DNA from: Methylobacterium sp. J-088
Lineage (GTDB): Bacteria; Pseudomonadota; Alphaproteobacteria; Rhizobiales; Beijerinckiaceae
Reading direction: 5' to 3'
Assembly: GCF_022829295.1 (NCBI RefSeq)
Contig: NZ_JAKSYH010000049.1
Span: 90,581-154,580, forward strand
Length of the DNA: 64,000 nt
Made by a program: the position numbers and the translations under genes. The notes beneath the pieces were generated by a model. The model saw only the letters and a list, made by a program, of their open reading frames with translations. It did no database searches and was not told where the DNA came from. Below, one piece after another: positions 1 to 7,806 of the stretch (its first letter is position 1; the number at the start of each line of letters is the position of its first letter).

Positions 1-1353
1 TTCGGCATCCTGCTTCAGAAGGAAGGGCGCGATGCTGCCCTTGCTGTCGACCACGTAGAAGGCCTCGCGGGCGAACAGCTTGATGCCGCGGGCGGTGTCG
101 AAGACGTAGGCGACGTCGACCGGCTGCCCCTTGGTCTTCATCTCGTTCAGCGCGCCGAGCGTGCAGGCGGTGCTGGAATAGGGCTGTATCGCGCCGCCTT
201 TCACCCAGATCTCGCCGGCCTTACGCGGCTCGGTGATCGGCTTCTTGCAGAACGTGTCCTCGCCGCTCACCTCGTAGTTGGTGGTGCTCGCGCGCTGCTG
301 CTCGTAGTCGAGACCGCGCTCGGCGAAGACCTTGCGCAGATACGCGTCGTCGACCCACGGGCCGACGTCGAACGCTTTGATCCGGTCGAGCTTCTGCAGA
401 ACCTTCACGTCCTCGCGTGCGGCGTCGATCAGCTGCGGCTTGATCGTGGGATCGATGGTCATGATCCCACCGGGCCCGAGGAAGATGTAGACCACCTCCT
501 TGTCGGTGCCGGTCCACGTCGCGATCTGCTCGGCGGCGCGCTTCGGGTCTGCCTTGACCCAGGCGTCGGCGTCGAGCACCGCCTTGACGTAGGCCTCGAC
601 GATTTCGGGGTATTGCTTGGCAAAATCGGTGCGCACGACGACACCGTGCCAGGTCGGCAGCTTGGTCTCGACACCGTCGAACACCTTACGGGCGAAGCCG
701 CGGAACGGCAGCAGCTCGGCGAAGGGGACGAAATCGGCGTGCGCGTCGATCTTCTTCTCCTGAAGGTTGGTCGAACCGACCTCCGGGCTCTGGCTCACCA
801 GGCGGAAGTAGGTGGCCGGGTAGCCCTTGTCCTGCAGCGCCTTCAGAACCATTCCGTGGGCAGCTGAGCCGAAGGGCACGCTGACAACCTTTCCCTTCAG
901 GTCCTCGAAGGAGAAGTATTCGGAGTCCTTATTGACGACGATGCCATTGCCGGAACCGTAGAGGTTGTACGCCGCGACCGCGATCAGCTGCGACTTGCTC
1001 TCGGGATTGTTCTGGAAGGTGGCGCCGTTGACGACCAACGGGTAATCGCCCATGGCGCCGAACTGAAGCTTGCCGGCCATCATGCCGTTTGTGACCGGCG
1101 GCCCAGAGGTGAAGTTCTGCCAGTCGAGCTGGATGGTCTTGTCGGCGTACTTCCCGGTCCTGGGCAGGTACTTCTCGAGCAGCTTGAGCTGTCGGATAAC
1201 CACCCCCACGGTTGCGGTGTTGGTCGTCGTGTCCTGCGTGCCAATGCCGACAGTCAGGGTCTCTGCGCGGGCCGGCGTACCGATCCCGGTGCCGGTGATT
1301 GCGAGAAGTGCGAGAGCGGATACCGATCCGAGCCCGGGGAACCGTCTTGCCAT
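1..1353 (-). CDS. NitT/TauT-family ABC transporter substrate-binding protein with NosL-like tail (partial)
   Basis: The gene runs off the left edge, so 451 codons are visible and the C-terminus is missing. A Sec signal peptide (about residues 1-30, ending PARA) precedes a nitrate/sulfonate/taurine-type periplasmic binding fold. From about residue 365 a cysteine-containing extension follows (FCKKP, then GEIWVKGG, YSSTAC and DVAYVFD). It is longer than the usual 320-350 residue family length and its order of motifs resembles NosL, a copper-site accessory protein; that resemblance is by eye only. The start at 1353 has GGAG six bases upstream; an in-frame ATG at 1368 is possible. It lies downstream of the Crp/Fnr gene with a 164-base gap holding its own candidate promoter. 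No permease or ATPase is visible next to it. Ligand is unknown; sulfur compounds are a guess from context. Confidence 0.8.
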   Translation of the reverse strand, partial: MARRFPGLGSVSALALLAITGTGIGTPARAETLTVGIGTQDTTTNTATVGVVIRQLKLLEKYLPRTGKYADKTIQLDWQNFTSGPPVTNGMMAGKLQFGAMGDYPLVVNGATFQNNPESKSQLIAVAAYNLYGSGNGIVVNKDSEYFSFEDLKGKVVSVPFGSAAHGMVLKALQDKGYPATYFRLVSQSPEVGSTNLQEKKIDAHADFVPFAELLPFRGFARKVFDGVETKLPTWHGVVVRTDFAKQYPEIVEAYVKAVLDADAWVKADPKRAAEQIATWTGTDKEVVYIFLGPGGIMTIDPTIKPQLIDAAREDVKVLQKLDRIKAFDVGPWVDDAYLRKVFAERGLDYEQQRASTTNYEVSGEDTFCKKPITEPRKAGEIWVKGGAIQPYSSTACTLGALNEMKTKGQPVDVAYVFDTARGIKLFAREAFYVVDSKGSIAPFLLKQDAE

Positions 1354-1450
1354 CGCCCGCTCCGTCATGTCGGTCCGATGCCGCAAGGACATCGCGGGCA
1401 TGATCGGACCCGGCGACGAGTTCGATCAAACACTGAGAGCGCGCGCAGGT

Positions 1451-1461
1451 CGATTAGTTGC
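1451..1461 (-). promoter_or_regulatory. Candidate operator shared with the DUF971 promoter
   Basis: On the minus strand this reads GCAACTAATCG, about 100 bases upstream of the binding-protein start. The same 11 bases with one change (GCAACTAATTG) lie 56 bases upstream of the DUF971 start at 5884. These are the two likely promoters of the redox cluster, whose own Crp/Fnr regulator is the obvious candidate binder. No clear second half-site is seen, so this stays a hypothesis. Confidence 0.3.
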
Positions 1462-1517
1462 GCAAAAAGGTTGTGTCGGCCCGGATGTGCTGTCGATTTG
1501 AGCGGGAAGCTTCAGAT

Positions 1518-2294
1518 TTAAGCGCATTCCTCGCCGCCACGCAGCTGCGCTAGGATCTCAGGGCGCAGCACGACGATCTGCATGCGCCGTGTCGCGACGA
1601 CCCCTTGCTCCGAAAGGCGCTTCAGGCTGATCGTTACCCATTGCCGGGTGGCGCCGACCATGTGGGCGAGGTCGGCGTGGGTAAAGGTCGCCGCGATTAC
1701 GGTCCCGTCCTCCTCCGGCACGCCGTAGAGATCGCACAGGTGCAGGATGAGATGGGCGAGACGCTCCGTGATCGAGCGAGTCCCGAGCATCTGGGCTAGG
1801 GTCGAGTAGCAGCGGCCCTTGAAGGTCAGGCCGTCGATGACCCCGATCGCCAGCGTCGGGATCTGCGTCACGAGCTGCTTGAGCGCCTTGCCCGGCAGGT
1901 GCAGCACACTGGAATTGCTCGCCGCCATGCCCGACCACTTGTGAAGGCCGGTGCCAAACACGTCGGGCCCGCCGACGAAGTTGCCGGGGTACCAGTAAGC
2001 CAAAGTGATCTCGCGACCGGAAGGCGCCGCGTAGAAGACCCGGATGCGGCCGCTCTCGACGATCCAGATCCCGTCGTTCGGCGTCTCCTGCGTGAACAGG
2101 GTCGCGCCGCGGTAGAGCACACGGCGTCGCCCCTTCTCCACGACGAGGGCAAGCTCGCGTTCGGTCAATCCGTCGAGCAGCGGGCGCTGGCCGGCGCCAG
2201 TCCTGGGTGCCGCATCGGACAGCAGAAGGGCGTTCGCTTGGGTGTGCAGCCCCGCCGGGGCCTGAGACGGGCGTATCGGCGCCGTGGTCTGCAT
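1518..2294 (-). CDS. Crp/Fnr family transcriptional regulator
   Basis: The 258-residue protein has an N-terminal cyclic-nucleotide-binding-type beta-roll (about residues 40-155, with EITLAYWYPGNFVGG) and a C-terminal Crp helix-turn-helix (about 200-235, with HADLAHMVGATRQWVT and LKRLSEQGVV). It lacks an N-terminal cysteine cluster like that of Fnr, so direct oxygen sensing through an iron-sulfur cluster is unlikely. The ATG at 2294 was chosen because AGGAG lies six bases upstream; an ATG at 2300 would abut that site. The gene is sandwiched between the HEAT-repeat gene and the binding-protein gene on the same strand and probably controls this cluster. Effector unknown. Confidence 0.85.
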   Translation of the reverse strand: MQTTAPIRPSQAPAGLHTQANALLLSDAAPRTGAGQRPLLDGLTERELALVVEKGRRRVLYRGATLFTQETPNDGIWIVESGRIRVFYAAPSGREITLAYWYPGNFVGGPDVFGTGLHKWSGMAASNSSVLHLPGKALKQLVTQIPTLAIGVIDGLTFKGRCYSTLAQMLGTRSITERLAHLILHLCDLYGVPEEDGTVIAATFTHADLAHMVGATRQWVTISLKRLSEQGVVATRRMQIVVLRPEILAQLRGGEECA

Positions 2295-2410
2295 TGCCAT
2301 CTCCTGCGTCTTGCAGGGATGTCGCCGCAAACCCTGTACCAGCTCTAAACTGTCCCAGCTCGCATGTGGCATCCGGCTGCCGGCGAGCCGTCTGTGGACG
2401 CGATACGGCG

Positions 2411-2420
2411 CCCCCCCCCC
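2411..2420 (-). repeat. Ten-base C/G homopolymer upstream of the Crp/Fnr gene
   Basis: An uninterrupted run of ten C (G on the coding strand) lies 117 bases upstream of the regulator start, in the gap after the HEAT-repeat gene. Such tracts can vary in length by slipped-strand mispairing and can also be miscounted in sequencing. No function is shown. Confidence 0.6.
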
Positions 2421-2463
2421 GGATGGGAGAGGTGCCGCATCGAACCGACGTCAGTTGGATCAG

Positions 2464-3429
2464 TCAGGGGCGTCCCTGGCAGCGCCCGATGGCCCATTGG
2501 ATGAGCTTGCGGACGTCGGGATCGGGATCGTTGGAGGACGCCCCAAGGGCAGCGAGACCGCGTGGGTCGGCGATCTCGCCGAGGGCCGCGGCGGATTCCT
2601 TGCGCAGGTTACTCACCTCCGAAGCCAATGCGCCCCCCAGAACGTCGACGGCGGCCGAGGCTTTGATCCGGCCCAGAGCGTTGGCGGCTTTGATACGGAC
2701 CTGCCAGACGGGATCATCCATCGCCGTGATCAGGGGGGGCGTCGCCTCGGGCAGCCGGATTTTGGCGCACGAGACCGCTGCCTCCTCGCGCACCTGCCAG
2801 TTGTCGTCAGACAGGCCGGCGATCAACGTGGAGACGCCCGGGCCGCCGGGGCGCAGGAAGACCAGCGCCGCCATCGTCGCGCGCCGGACGGTCGGGTCGG
2901 GATCGCCGGCGGTGGCGATCAGCGCGGGCAGCGCCTCCTCGGCCTTGAGGTAGCCGATGACGCCGAGGCCCTCGCGGCGAACCTCGGGCGCCGAACTCTG
3001 GAGCGCCTTCAATGCGGCCGACAGGGCGTCCGGCAGGACGAGCTCGCGCAGCGCCCGCAGGGCGGACGCCTGCACGAAGGGGTCGGCGTGTTCGGCGCGC
3101 TCGATCAGCAGTGGGCCGCAGGTCGGCTCCTTCTTCTCGGCGAGGGTGTCGGCGGCGGTGCGCCGCACGGCCTCGTCGGCGTCTTCCAGGGAGCGCACCA
3201 GGCCCTCGACGACGTCCGCGCCGTCGTGCTCGTCCAGGGCCCTGGCGGCGGCCGCACGAACGGTGGCGTCCGGGTCGCCGAGACCCTTCAGGAGCAGGAT
3301 TTTCGCCTCGGGGCCGACAGCCTCGGCGAGCTCCATCATCGCGACGCGCCGGACGACCGCATCGGCGCTGGCGCAGCGCTCGGCCACGTCATCCAGGTCG
3401 TCGTCGAAGGAATCGAATACGGGGCTCAT
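2464..3429 (-). CDS. HEAT-repeat protein of the flavoprotein/ferredoxin cluster
   Basis: The 321-residue protein is built almost wholly of tandem helical HEAT/PBS-lyase-type repeats of about 30 residues. Recurring signatures are DPDATVRAAAARAL, DADEAVRRTAADTL, DPDPTVRRATMAAL and DPVWQVRIKAANAL. There is no signal peptide, membrane segment or catalytic motif. Such repeats make a curved scaffold for protein contacts, so a role as assembly or docking partner of the neighbouring redox proteins is likely but inferred. The start at 3429 is eight bases after the ferredoxin stop with a GAGG site in between, so the two are probably co-translated. Confidence 0.85.
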   Translation of the reverse strand: MSPVFDSFDDDLDDVAERCASADAVVRRVAMMELAEAVGPEAKILLLKGLGDPDATVRAAAARALDEHDGADVVEGLVRSLEDADEAVRRTAADTLAEKKEPTCGPLLIERAEHADPFVQASALRALRELVLPDALSAALKALQSSAPEVRREGLGVIGYLKAEEALPALIATAGDPDPTVRRATMAALVFLRPGGPGVSTLIAGLSDDNWQVREEAAVSCAKIRLPEATPPLITAMDDPVWQVRIKAANALGRIKASAAVDVLGGALASEVSNLRKESAAALGEIADPRGLAALGASSNDPDPDVRKLIQWAIGRCQGRP

Positions 3430-3437
3430 GGTCGGCC

Positions 3438-3671
3438 TCAGCGCAGCAGGTACGGGATGTTGACCTTGACTGCGTTCGTCGGGCAGTCGACCTCGCACGG
3501 CATGCAGTACCAGCACTCGTCGTACTTCATGTAGGCCTTCTGCCGCGTCTCATCGATCGCGAGGATGTCGAGCGGGCAGACGTCGACGCAGACGCGGCAG
3601 CCCTTCTCGGCGATGCACTTCTCGTCGTCGATGACGACCGCGGCGCTGCTGGCCTGATTGATGATCGGCAT
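3438..3671 (-). CDS. AprB-like 2[4Fe-4S] ferredoxin
   Basis: The 77-residue protein carries two cysteine sets: C19-x5-C25-x2-C28-x3-C32-P and C53-x2-C56-x2-C59-x3-C63-P, each able to bind a [4Fe-4S] cluster. There is no signal peptide. Size, the tryptophan and tyrosine beside the second set, and its place 25 bases downstream of an AprA/FrdA-like flavoprotein resemble the electron-transfer beta subunit of adenylylsulfate reductase (AprB). It is shorter than true AprB, which has a C-terminal wrapping tail. It probably carries electrons to or from the flavoprotein; the external partner is unknown. Confidence 0.85.
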   Translation of the reverse strand: MPIINQASSAAVVIDDEKCIAEKGCRVCVDVCPLDILAIDETRQKAYMKYDECWYCMPCEVDCPTNAVKVNIPYLLR

Positions 3672-3696
3672 GGATCGATCTCCGGTTCGTGGGGGG

Positions 3697-5448
3697 CTAT
3701 TCGGCAGCGGCTGGCGTCTTGATACGGAGCTGGTGGTAGGCGCTCATCTCCTCGGCGGCGACCGGCACGATGAACGGGTCGACCGCGCGCTTGGCGTGGG
3801 CCATCTGGCCCTGACCATCCTTGAACAGCACGGTGTGGCAATTCCAGTTCGCGTCGTCGGTCTCGGGGTGATCGACGCGCAGGTGATAGAAGCCCCACCG
3901 GCTCTCGGTGCGGTAGAGCGAGGCCGCGGCCGCCATGTCGGCACAGTCGAGGATCGTCTGCATCTCCAGCGCCCGGTGCAGCTCGTGCGGGTCGCGGGCG
4001 CAAAGCAGGTCGAGGTCCTCGCGGATTTCGGCGAAGCGGCGCTGTCCGAGTTCCATCTTGGCCGTCACCTTCGGCGGCTCGAGGTAGTCGTTGACCAGGC
4101 GGCGCGTCTTGAACTCCATCTCATGCGGGGTGAGGCCGTCGTCGCGCCGGGTCGGCGCCAGGACCCGTTCGCGCTCGGCAGCGATATCGGCCTCGTCGTG
4201 GTCCGCCAGCGCGTTCGCCGAGCAGTACGCGGCAGCATCGGCGCCGGCGATGCCGCCGTTCACGAAGGCACCAAGCATGTAGTTGTGCGGCACGCTCGCC
4301 ATGTCGCCGACGGCGTAGAGGCCCGGGACCGTGGTGCGGGCAAATTCGTCGACGAAGACGCCAGAGGCCGAGTGGCCGGAGCAGAAGCCGATCTCGGAGA
4401 TGTGCATTTCCACGGGGCGCCTCCGGTAATTGGTGCCGCGCCGCTCGTGGAAGCGCCCGCGTGAGGGCCGCTCGTTCGAGTGCAGGATGGTTTCGATCTC
4501 CGAGATCGTCTCCTCGCGCAGATGGTCCATCTTGAGGAAGACCGGGCCATTGCCCCCCTGCAGCTCACGCCAGAACTCCAGCATCATCTGGCCCGACCAG
4601 TAATCGCACTCGATGAAGCGCTCACCGCGATTGTTCGCCGTGTATCCGCCGAACGGGCCGGTGACGTAGGCGCAGGACGGCCCGTTATAGTCCTTGATCA
4701 GCGGGTTGATCTGGTAGCATTCGAGGTTCGCGAGCTGCGCGCCCGCATGGTAGGCCATCGCGTAGCCGTCGCCGCAATTGGCCGCGTTCTCGTAGGTGCC
4801 GAACAGGTAGCCCGAGGCAGGCAGGCCGAGTCGCCCGGCCGCTCCGCAGGCGAGGATCACCGCCTTGGCCTTCACCACGAGGAACTCGGAGGTGCGCGTG
4901 TTGACGCCGATGGCGCCGGCGATCCGACCGTCCGGACCCTTGAGCAGCCGGGTCGCCATGTAGCGGTTGGTGACGCCGACCTGAAGGCGGCGGAGCTGCC
5001 GGTAGAGGACCTTCTTGACGTTGTGCCCCTCGGGCATCGGCAGCACGTAGGTCCCCATGTGGTGGACCTTGCGCATGTTGTACTCGCCCGACCCGTCCTT
5101 CTCGAACTTGACTCCGAGCTTGTCGAGGTACTGGATCATCGGGAAGGAGCCCTGCGCGTAGGCCATCACCGCCTTCTGGTTGACGATGCCGTCGTTGGCG
5201 ACGGTGATCTCCTTCACGTACTGCTCGGGCGTGGCGTAGCCCGGCACGACGGCGTTGTTGAGTCCGTCCATGCCCATGCTGATCGCGCCCGAGCGCTTGA
5301 CGTTCGCCTTCTCCATCAGGACGACGCGGAGCTTTGGGTCGGCCTCCTTGGCCTTGATGGCGGCCATCGGGCCGCCGGTGCCGCCGCCGATTACCAGGAT
5401 GTCGGTCTCGAGGATCTCGGTCTTCGTCGAGGATTCGAAGGCGCTCAT
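3697..5448 (-). CDS. AprA/fumarate-reductase-family FAD flavoprotein
   Basis: The 583-residue protein has an N-terminal FAD-binding motif (VIGGGTGG, about residues 20-27), the KRSGAIS segment of the AprA/FrdA/SdhA superfamily near residue 52, and late FAD contacts (GVFVDEFARTTVPGLYAVGD). This family catalyses two-electron chemistry on succinate, fumarate, L-aspartate or adenylylsulfate. Pairing with a two-cluster ferredoxin is typical of AprAB rather than of succinate dehydrogenase, but no sat, qmo or dsr gene is visible, so dissimilatory sulfate metabolism is not supported. It carries no signal peptide and is presumably cytoplasmic. The start at 5448 begins the conserved protein; upstream in-frame codons show no family similarity. 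Substrate unknown; proximity to the taurine module makes an organosulfur substrate worth testing. Confidence 0.85.
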   Translation of the reverse strand: MSAFESSTKTEILETDILVIGGGTGGPMAAIKAKEADPKLRVVLMEKANVKRSGAISMGMDGLNNAVVPGYATPEQYVKEITVANDGIVNQKAVMAYAQGSFPMIQYLDKLGVKFEKDGSGEYNMRKVHHMGTYVLPMPEGHNVKKVLYRQLRRLQVGVTNRYMATRLLKGPDGRIAGAIGVNTRTSEFLVVKAKAVILACGAAGRLGLPASGYLFGTYENAANCGDGYAMAYHAGAQLANLECYQINPLIKDYNGPSCAYVTGPFGGYTANNRGERFIECDYWSGQMMLEFWRELQGGNGPVFLKMDHLREETISEIETILHSNERPSRGRFHERRGTNYRRRPVEMHISEIGFCSGHSASGVFVDEFARTTVPGLYAVGDMASVPHNYMLGAFVNGGIAGADAAAYCSANALADHDEADIAAERERVLAPTRRDDGLTPHEMEFKTRRLVNDYLEPPKVTAKMELGQRRFAEIREDLDLLCARDPHELHRALEMQTILDCADMAAAASLYRTESRWGFYHLRVDHPETDDANWNCHTVLFKDGQGQMAHAKRAVDPFIVPVAAEEMSAYHQLRIKTPAAAE

Positions 5449-5512
5449 GGTAAGGTCTCGCGTCAGCGGAGTGGCGGCGCTCGTGCGATCGCCGAGGAAT
5501 CGGATCGGGGGT

Positions 5513-5884
5513 TCAGGCGGCCTGCGCCGCGGCTCGCGGGCTGTCGTCGGCCTCGGCCGCGAGGGCACGCAGGTAAGCCCAGGGGAAGATCCCGCGGGCG
5601 TGACCGTCGGTGAACGCGATATGGACGGCATAGCCGCCGATGGGTTCGACGCGGGTGACCGCGATGTCGGGGAAGGCGTCGGGGAAGCGGTCCGCGGCCC
5701 GATCGCGGGTGCACCACGCGCACCGGCAACGAAGACGCAGATGCTCAGCGGGCAGCGTCGCGGTCAGTCCGTCATGCCAAATCAGTCTGAGCGCGGTCCC
5801 GCCGCGTGAGAGGGTCGCGGCGTTGGGGATCGCCTCGGGATCGAACGGAGGCGGGCTCGGAAGCTCGATCGCGCGGTTTGCCAT
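5513..5884 (-). CDS. DUF971 domain protein
   Basis: The 123-residue protein is a stand-alone DUF971 domain. This fold also forms the N-terminal region of gamma-butyrobetaine hydroxylase-type proteins and occurs near iron-sulfur genes. A metal-binding-like RCRCAWC (cysteines 53, 55, 58) and a C-terminal GHARGIFPWAYL are visible. The start at 5884 was chosen for an AGGAGG site six bases upstream; an upstream in-frame ATG has no such site. It is the first gene of the redox operon, 64 bases ahead of the flavoprotein. A role in metal or cofactor handling for that enzyme is inferred only. Confidence 0.8.
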   Translation of the reverse strand: MANRAIELPSPPPFDPEAIPNAATLSRGGTALRLIWHDGLTATLPAEHLRLRCRCAWCTRDRAADRFPDAFPDIAVTRVEPIGGYAVHIAFTDGHARGIFPWAYLRALAAEADDSPRAAAQAA

Positions 5885-6300
5885 ACGCTCCTCCTCTGAT
5901 GCCTTCGTCACAGAAGCCCAGGAGCGGTTGGTCCGACAGCAATTAGTTGCCCGAAATTTCAGTCAGGCGGCAGCAGGAGATGCGCATCACTCGTACACGG
6001 TGCGCTCAACGGGGCGTTGCGTAAGCTGTTCGCGTCTCCGGGACCAGACCTAATGCCGCCGACGCCGCTTCAGATCGGCCGGCGGAAGGATCGATCATCC
6101 TGGGACCACGCGCCTCGACTTATCCGAGCTACGACCGACGCCTCAACCGACAAGCAGCCGTTCGGCTTCGCACCCATATCGGTCGCTGAGAGAGCCGTAA
6201 CGCCGTCTCCAGAACGGACTTCCCAAGGGGATGCGCCGATCCTGGATCGCTGGCGCCATCCTTGCCTCAGGTGATGTGTCCGAAGCCGGAGTCGCATGCC
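5885..6300. other. Divergent intergenic region between redox cluster and tauR-like gene
   Basis: These 416 bases separate two divergent genes and should hold both promoters. I see the shared 11-base motif near 5940 but no convincing coding frame, hairpin or RNA gene. Short open frames here lack ribosome sites and family similarity. Confidence 0.5.
5940..5950 (-). promoter_or_regulatory. Candidate operator upstream of the DUF971 gene
   Basis: The minus strand reads GCAACTAATTG, ending 56 bases before the DUF971 start. It matches the site at 1451-1461 in ten of eleven bases. Both are on the coding strand of their target, which supports a common regulator. Evidence is only the pairwise match. 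Confidence 0.3.
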
Positions 6301-7806
6301 ATGACTGTCACCGATCATGCCCTCGCCTGGACACAGCTATTCGGGGAACTCGACCGGAGTGGCTTGGCGCTACACCTGCAGATCCGTCGGGCAGTCGTGA
6401 CCGCCATCGAACGGGGGCTGTTCACCGCAGAGGCTCGGCTGCCTTCGACGCGCCAGTTGGCGGCTCTGCTCGGGGTCGCTCGCAACACCGTGGTGAACGC
6501 GTACCAGCAGCTCATCGACGAGGGTTTCCTGGTCGCTCACGAGCGCAGCGGGATTTTCCTGGCGCCGGATCTGACCGTCTCTGAGACACGCGGACCGACC
6601 CACGGACGAACCATCGCGTGGTCTCGGCGCTTCGCGGTCCGGCCGGCGCAGCTGCGGCAGATCACCAAGCCCCGGGACTGGCTCGACTATCCCTATCCCT
6701 TCCTATTCGGACAGTTCGATCCGTCCCTGTTCCCGGCCAACGACTGGCGCGAGAGCGTGCGGGCCGCCTCCGGGGTATCCGAGATCAACGCCTGGGCGGG
6801 CGATCTGATCGACGAGGACGACGCCGATCTCGTGGAGCAGCTCCGCCTGCAGGTGCTGCCGCGGCGGGGCATCTTCGCGAGCGCCGGCGAGGTGATGGTC
6901 ACCATCGGCTCGCAGCAGGCCCTCTCGCTGCTGATCCAGCTGCTGGTCGGCCGCGACACAGCGGCGGGCGTCGAGGACCCCAGCTATCCCGATACCCGCA
7001 ACATGCTGACCCTCGCCACCGACGACCTCGCGACGCTCGCCATCGACCGGCACGGGGTCGTGCCCGATGCCGCCTTCGCCAGCCGGGACGTGGCGTTCGT
7101 CACTGTGGGGCATCAGTGCCCGACCACCGCGGTGATGCCGCTGGAGCGGCGCCGCGCCCTCCTCGAAGCCGCGCGGCGGCACGACGTCGTCCTGGTCGAG
7201 GACGATTACGAGGCCGACCTCGCGCTGGCGGACGAGATCCCGTCCCTCAAGAGCCTCGATACGGACGGCCGCGTGATCTATGTCGGCAGCTTCTCGAAGG
7301 TGCTCGCGCCGGGCCTGCGGGTCGGTTACGTGGTGGCGCCCCGGGCCGTGATCGCGGAGCTGCGCGTGCTGCGGCGGCTGATGCTGCGCCATCCGCCCTC
7401 GAACAATCAGCGCGCCACCGCGATGTTCGTGGCGCTCGGGCATTACCGCACGCATCTGCGCCGGACCGCCACCGTCCTGGAGGAGCGCGCCGTCCGGATC
7501 GCCGGCCTGCTGCCCCGCCTCCTGCCCGCGTTCCGCTGGCGGCGCGACCCGGGGGCCACGAGCTTCTGGGTGGAGGGGCCTGTCGGCCTCGATGCCCGGG
7601 ATCTCAGCGTGCGCGGCCGCGCCCGCGGCGTCCTGATCGAGCCGGGCGACATCTTCTACGCCGATCCGGAGGCCGGCCGTGCCTGCTTCCGCCTGGGCTT
7701 CGCCTCGATCCGCACCGACCGGATCGAGGCGGGCCTCACCCGCCTCGCGGAACTGGTCACGCCGGCTGGAATCCCCATGTCACAGGGTATGCCCGAGCAA
7801 GTCTGA
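6301..7806 (+). CDS. tauR: MocR-type (GntR/aminotransferase) regulator, TauR-like
   Basis: The 501-residue protein fuses a GntR-type winged helix (about residues 10-80, with RLPSTRQLAALLGVARNTV) to a fold-type I aminotransferase domain. The PLP Schiff-base lysine is Lys333 in SFSKVLAPGLRVGY. In MocR regulators the aminotransferase domain senses an amine or amino acid; TauR of Rhodobacter senses taurine in this way. The name rests on the adjacent tauCBA, aldehyde dehydrogenase, TauE/SafE and tauXY-like genes, not on specific residues. I chose ATG 6301, with GGAG about eleven bases upstream; alternatives are ATG 6274 and TTG 6262. Its 3' end overlaps the convergent exporter gene by 27 bases. 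Confidence 0.8.
   Translation: MTVTDHALAWTQLFGELDRSGLALHLQIRRAVVTAIERGLFTAEARLPSTRQLAALLGVARNTVVNAYQQLIDEGFLVAHERSGIFLAPDLTVSETRGPTHGRTIAWSRRFAVRPAQLRQITKPRDWLDYPYPFLFGQFDPSLFPANDWRESVRAASGVSEINAWAGDLIDEDDADLVEQLRLQVLPRRGIFASAGEVMVTIGSQQALSLLIQLLVGRDTAAGVEDPSYPDTRNMLTLATDDLATLAIDRHGVVPDAAFASRDVAFVTVGHQCPTTAVMPLERRRALLEAARRHDVVLVEDDYEADLALADEIPSLKSLDTDGRVIYVGSFSKVLAPGLRVGYVVAPRAVIAELRVLRRLMLRHPPSNNQRATAMFVALGHYRTHLRRTATVLEERAVRIAGLLPRLLPAFRWRRDPGATSFWVEGPVGLDARDLSVRGRARGVLIEPGDIFYADPEAGRACFRLGFASIRTDRIEAGLTRLAELVTPAGIPMSQGMPEQV

Noticed and set aside
3438..5448. Dissimilatory adenylylsulfate reductase (aprBA)
   Set aside because: The ferredoxin is too short for true AprB and there is no sat, qmo or dsr gene. 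The pair is better described as AprAB-like with unknown substrate.
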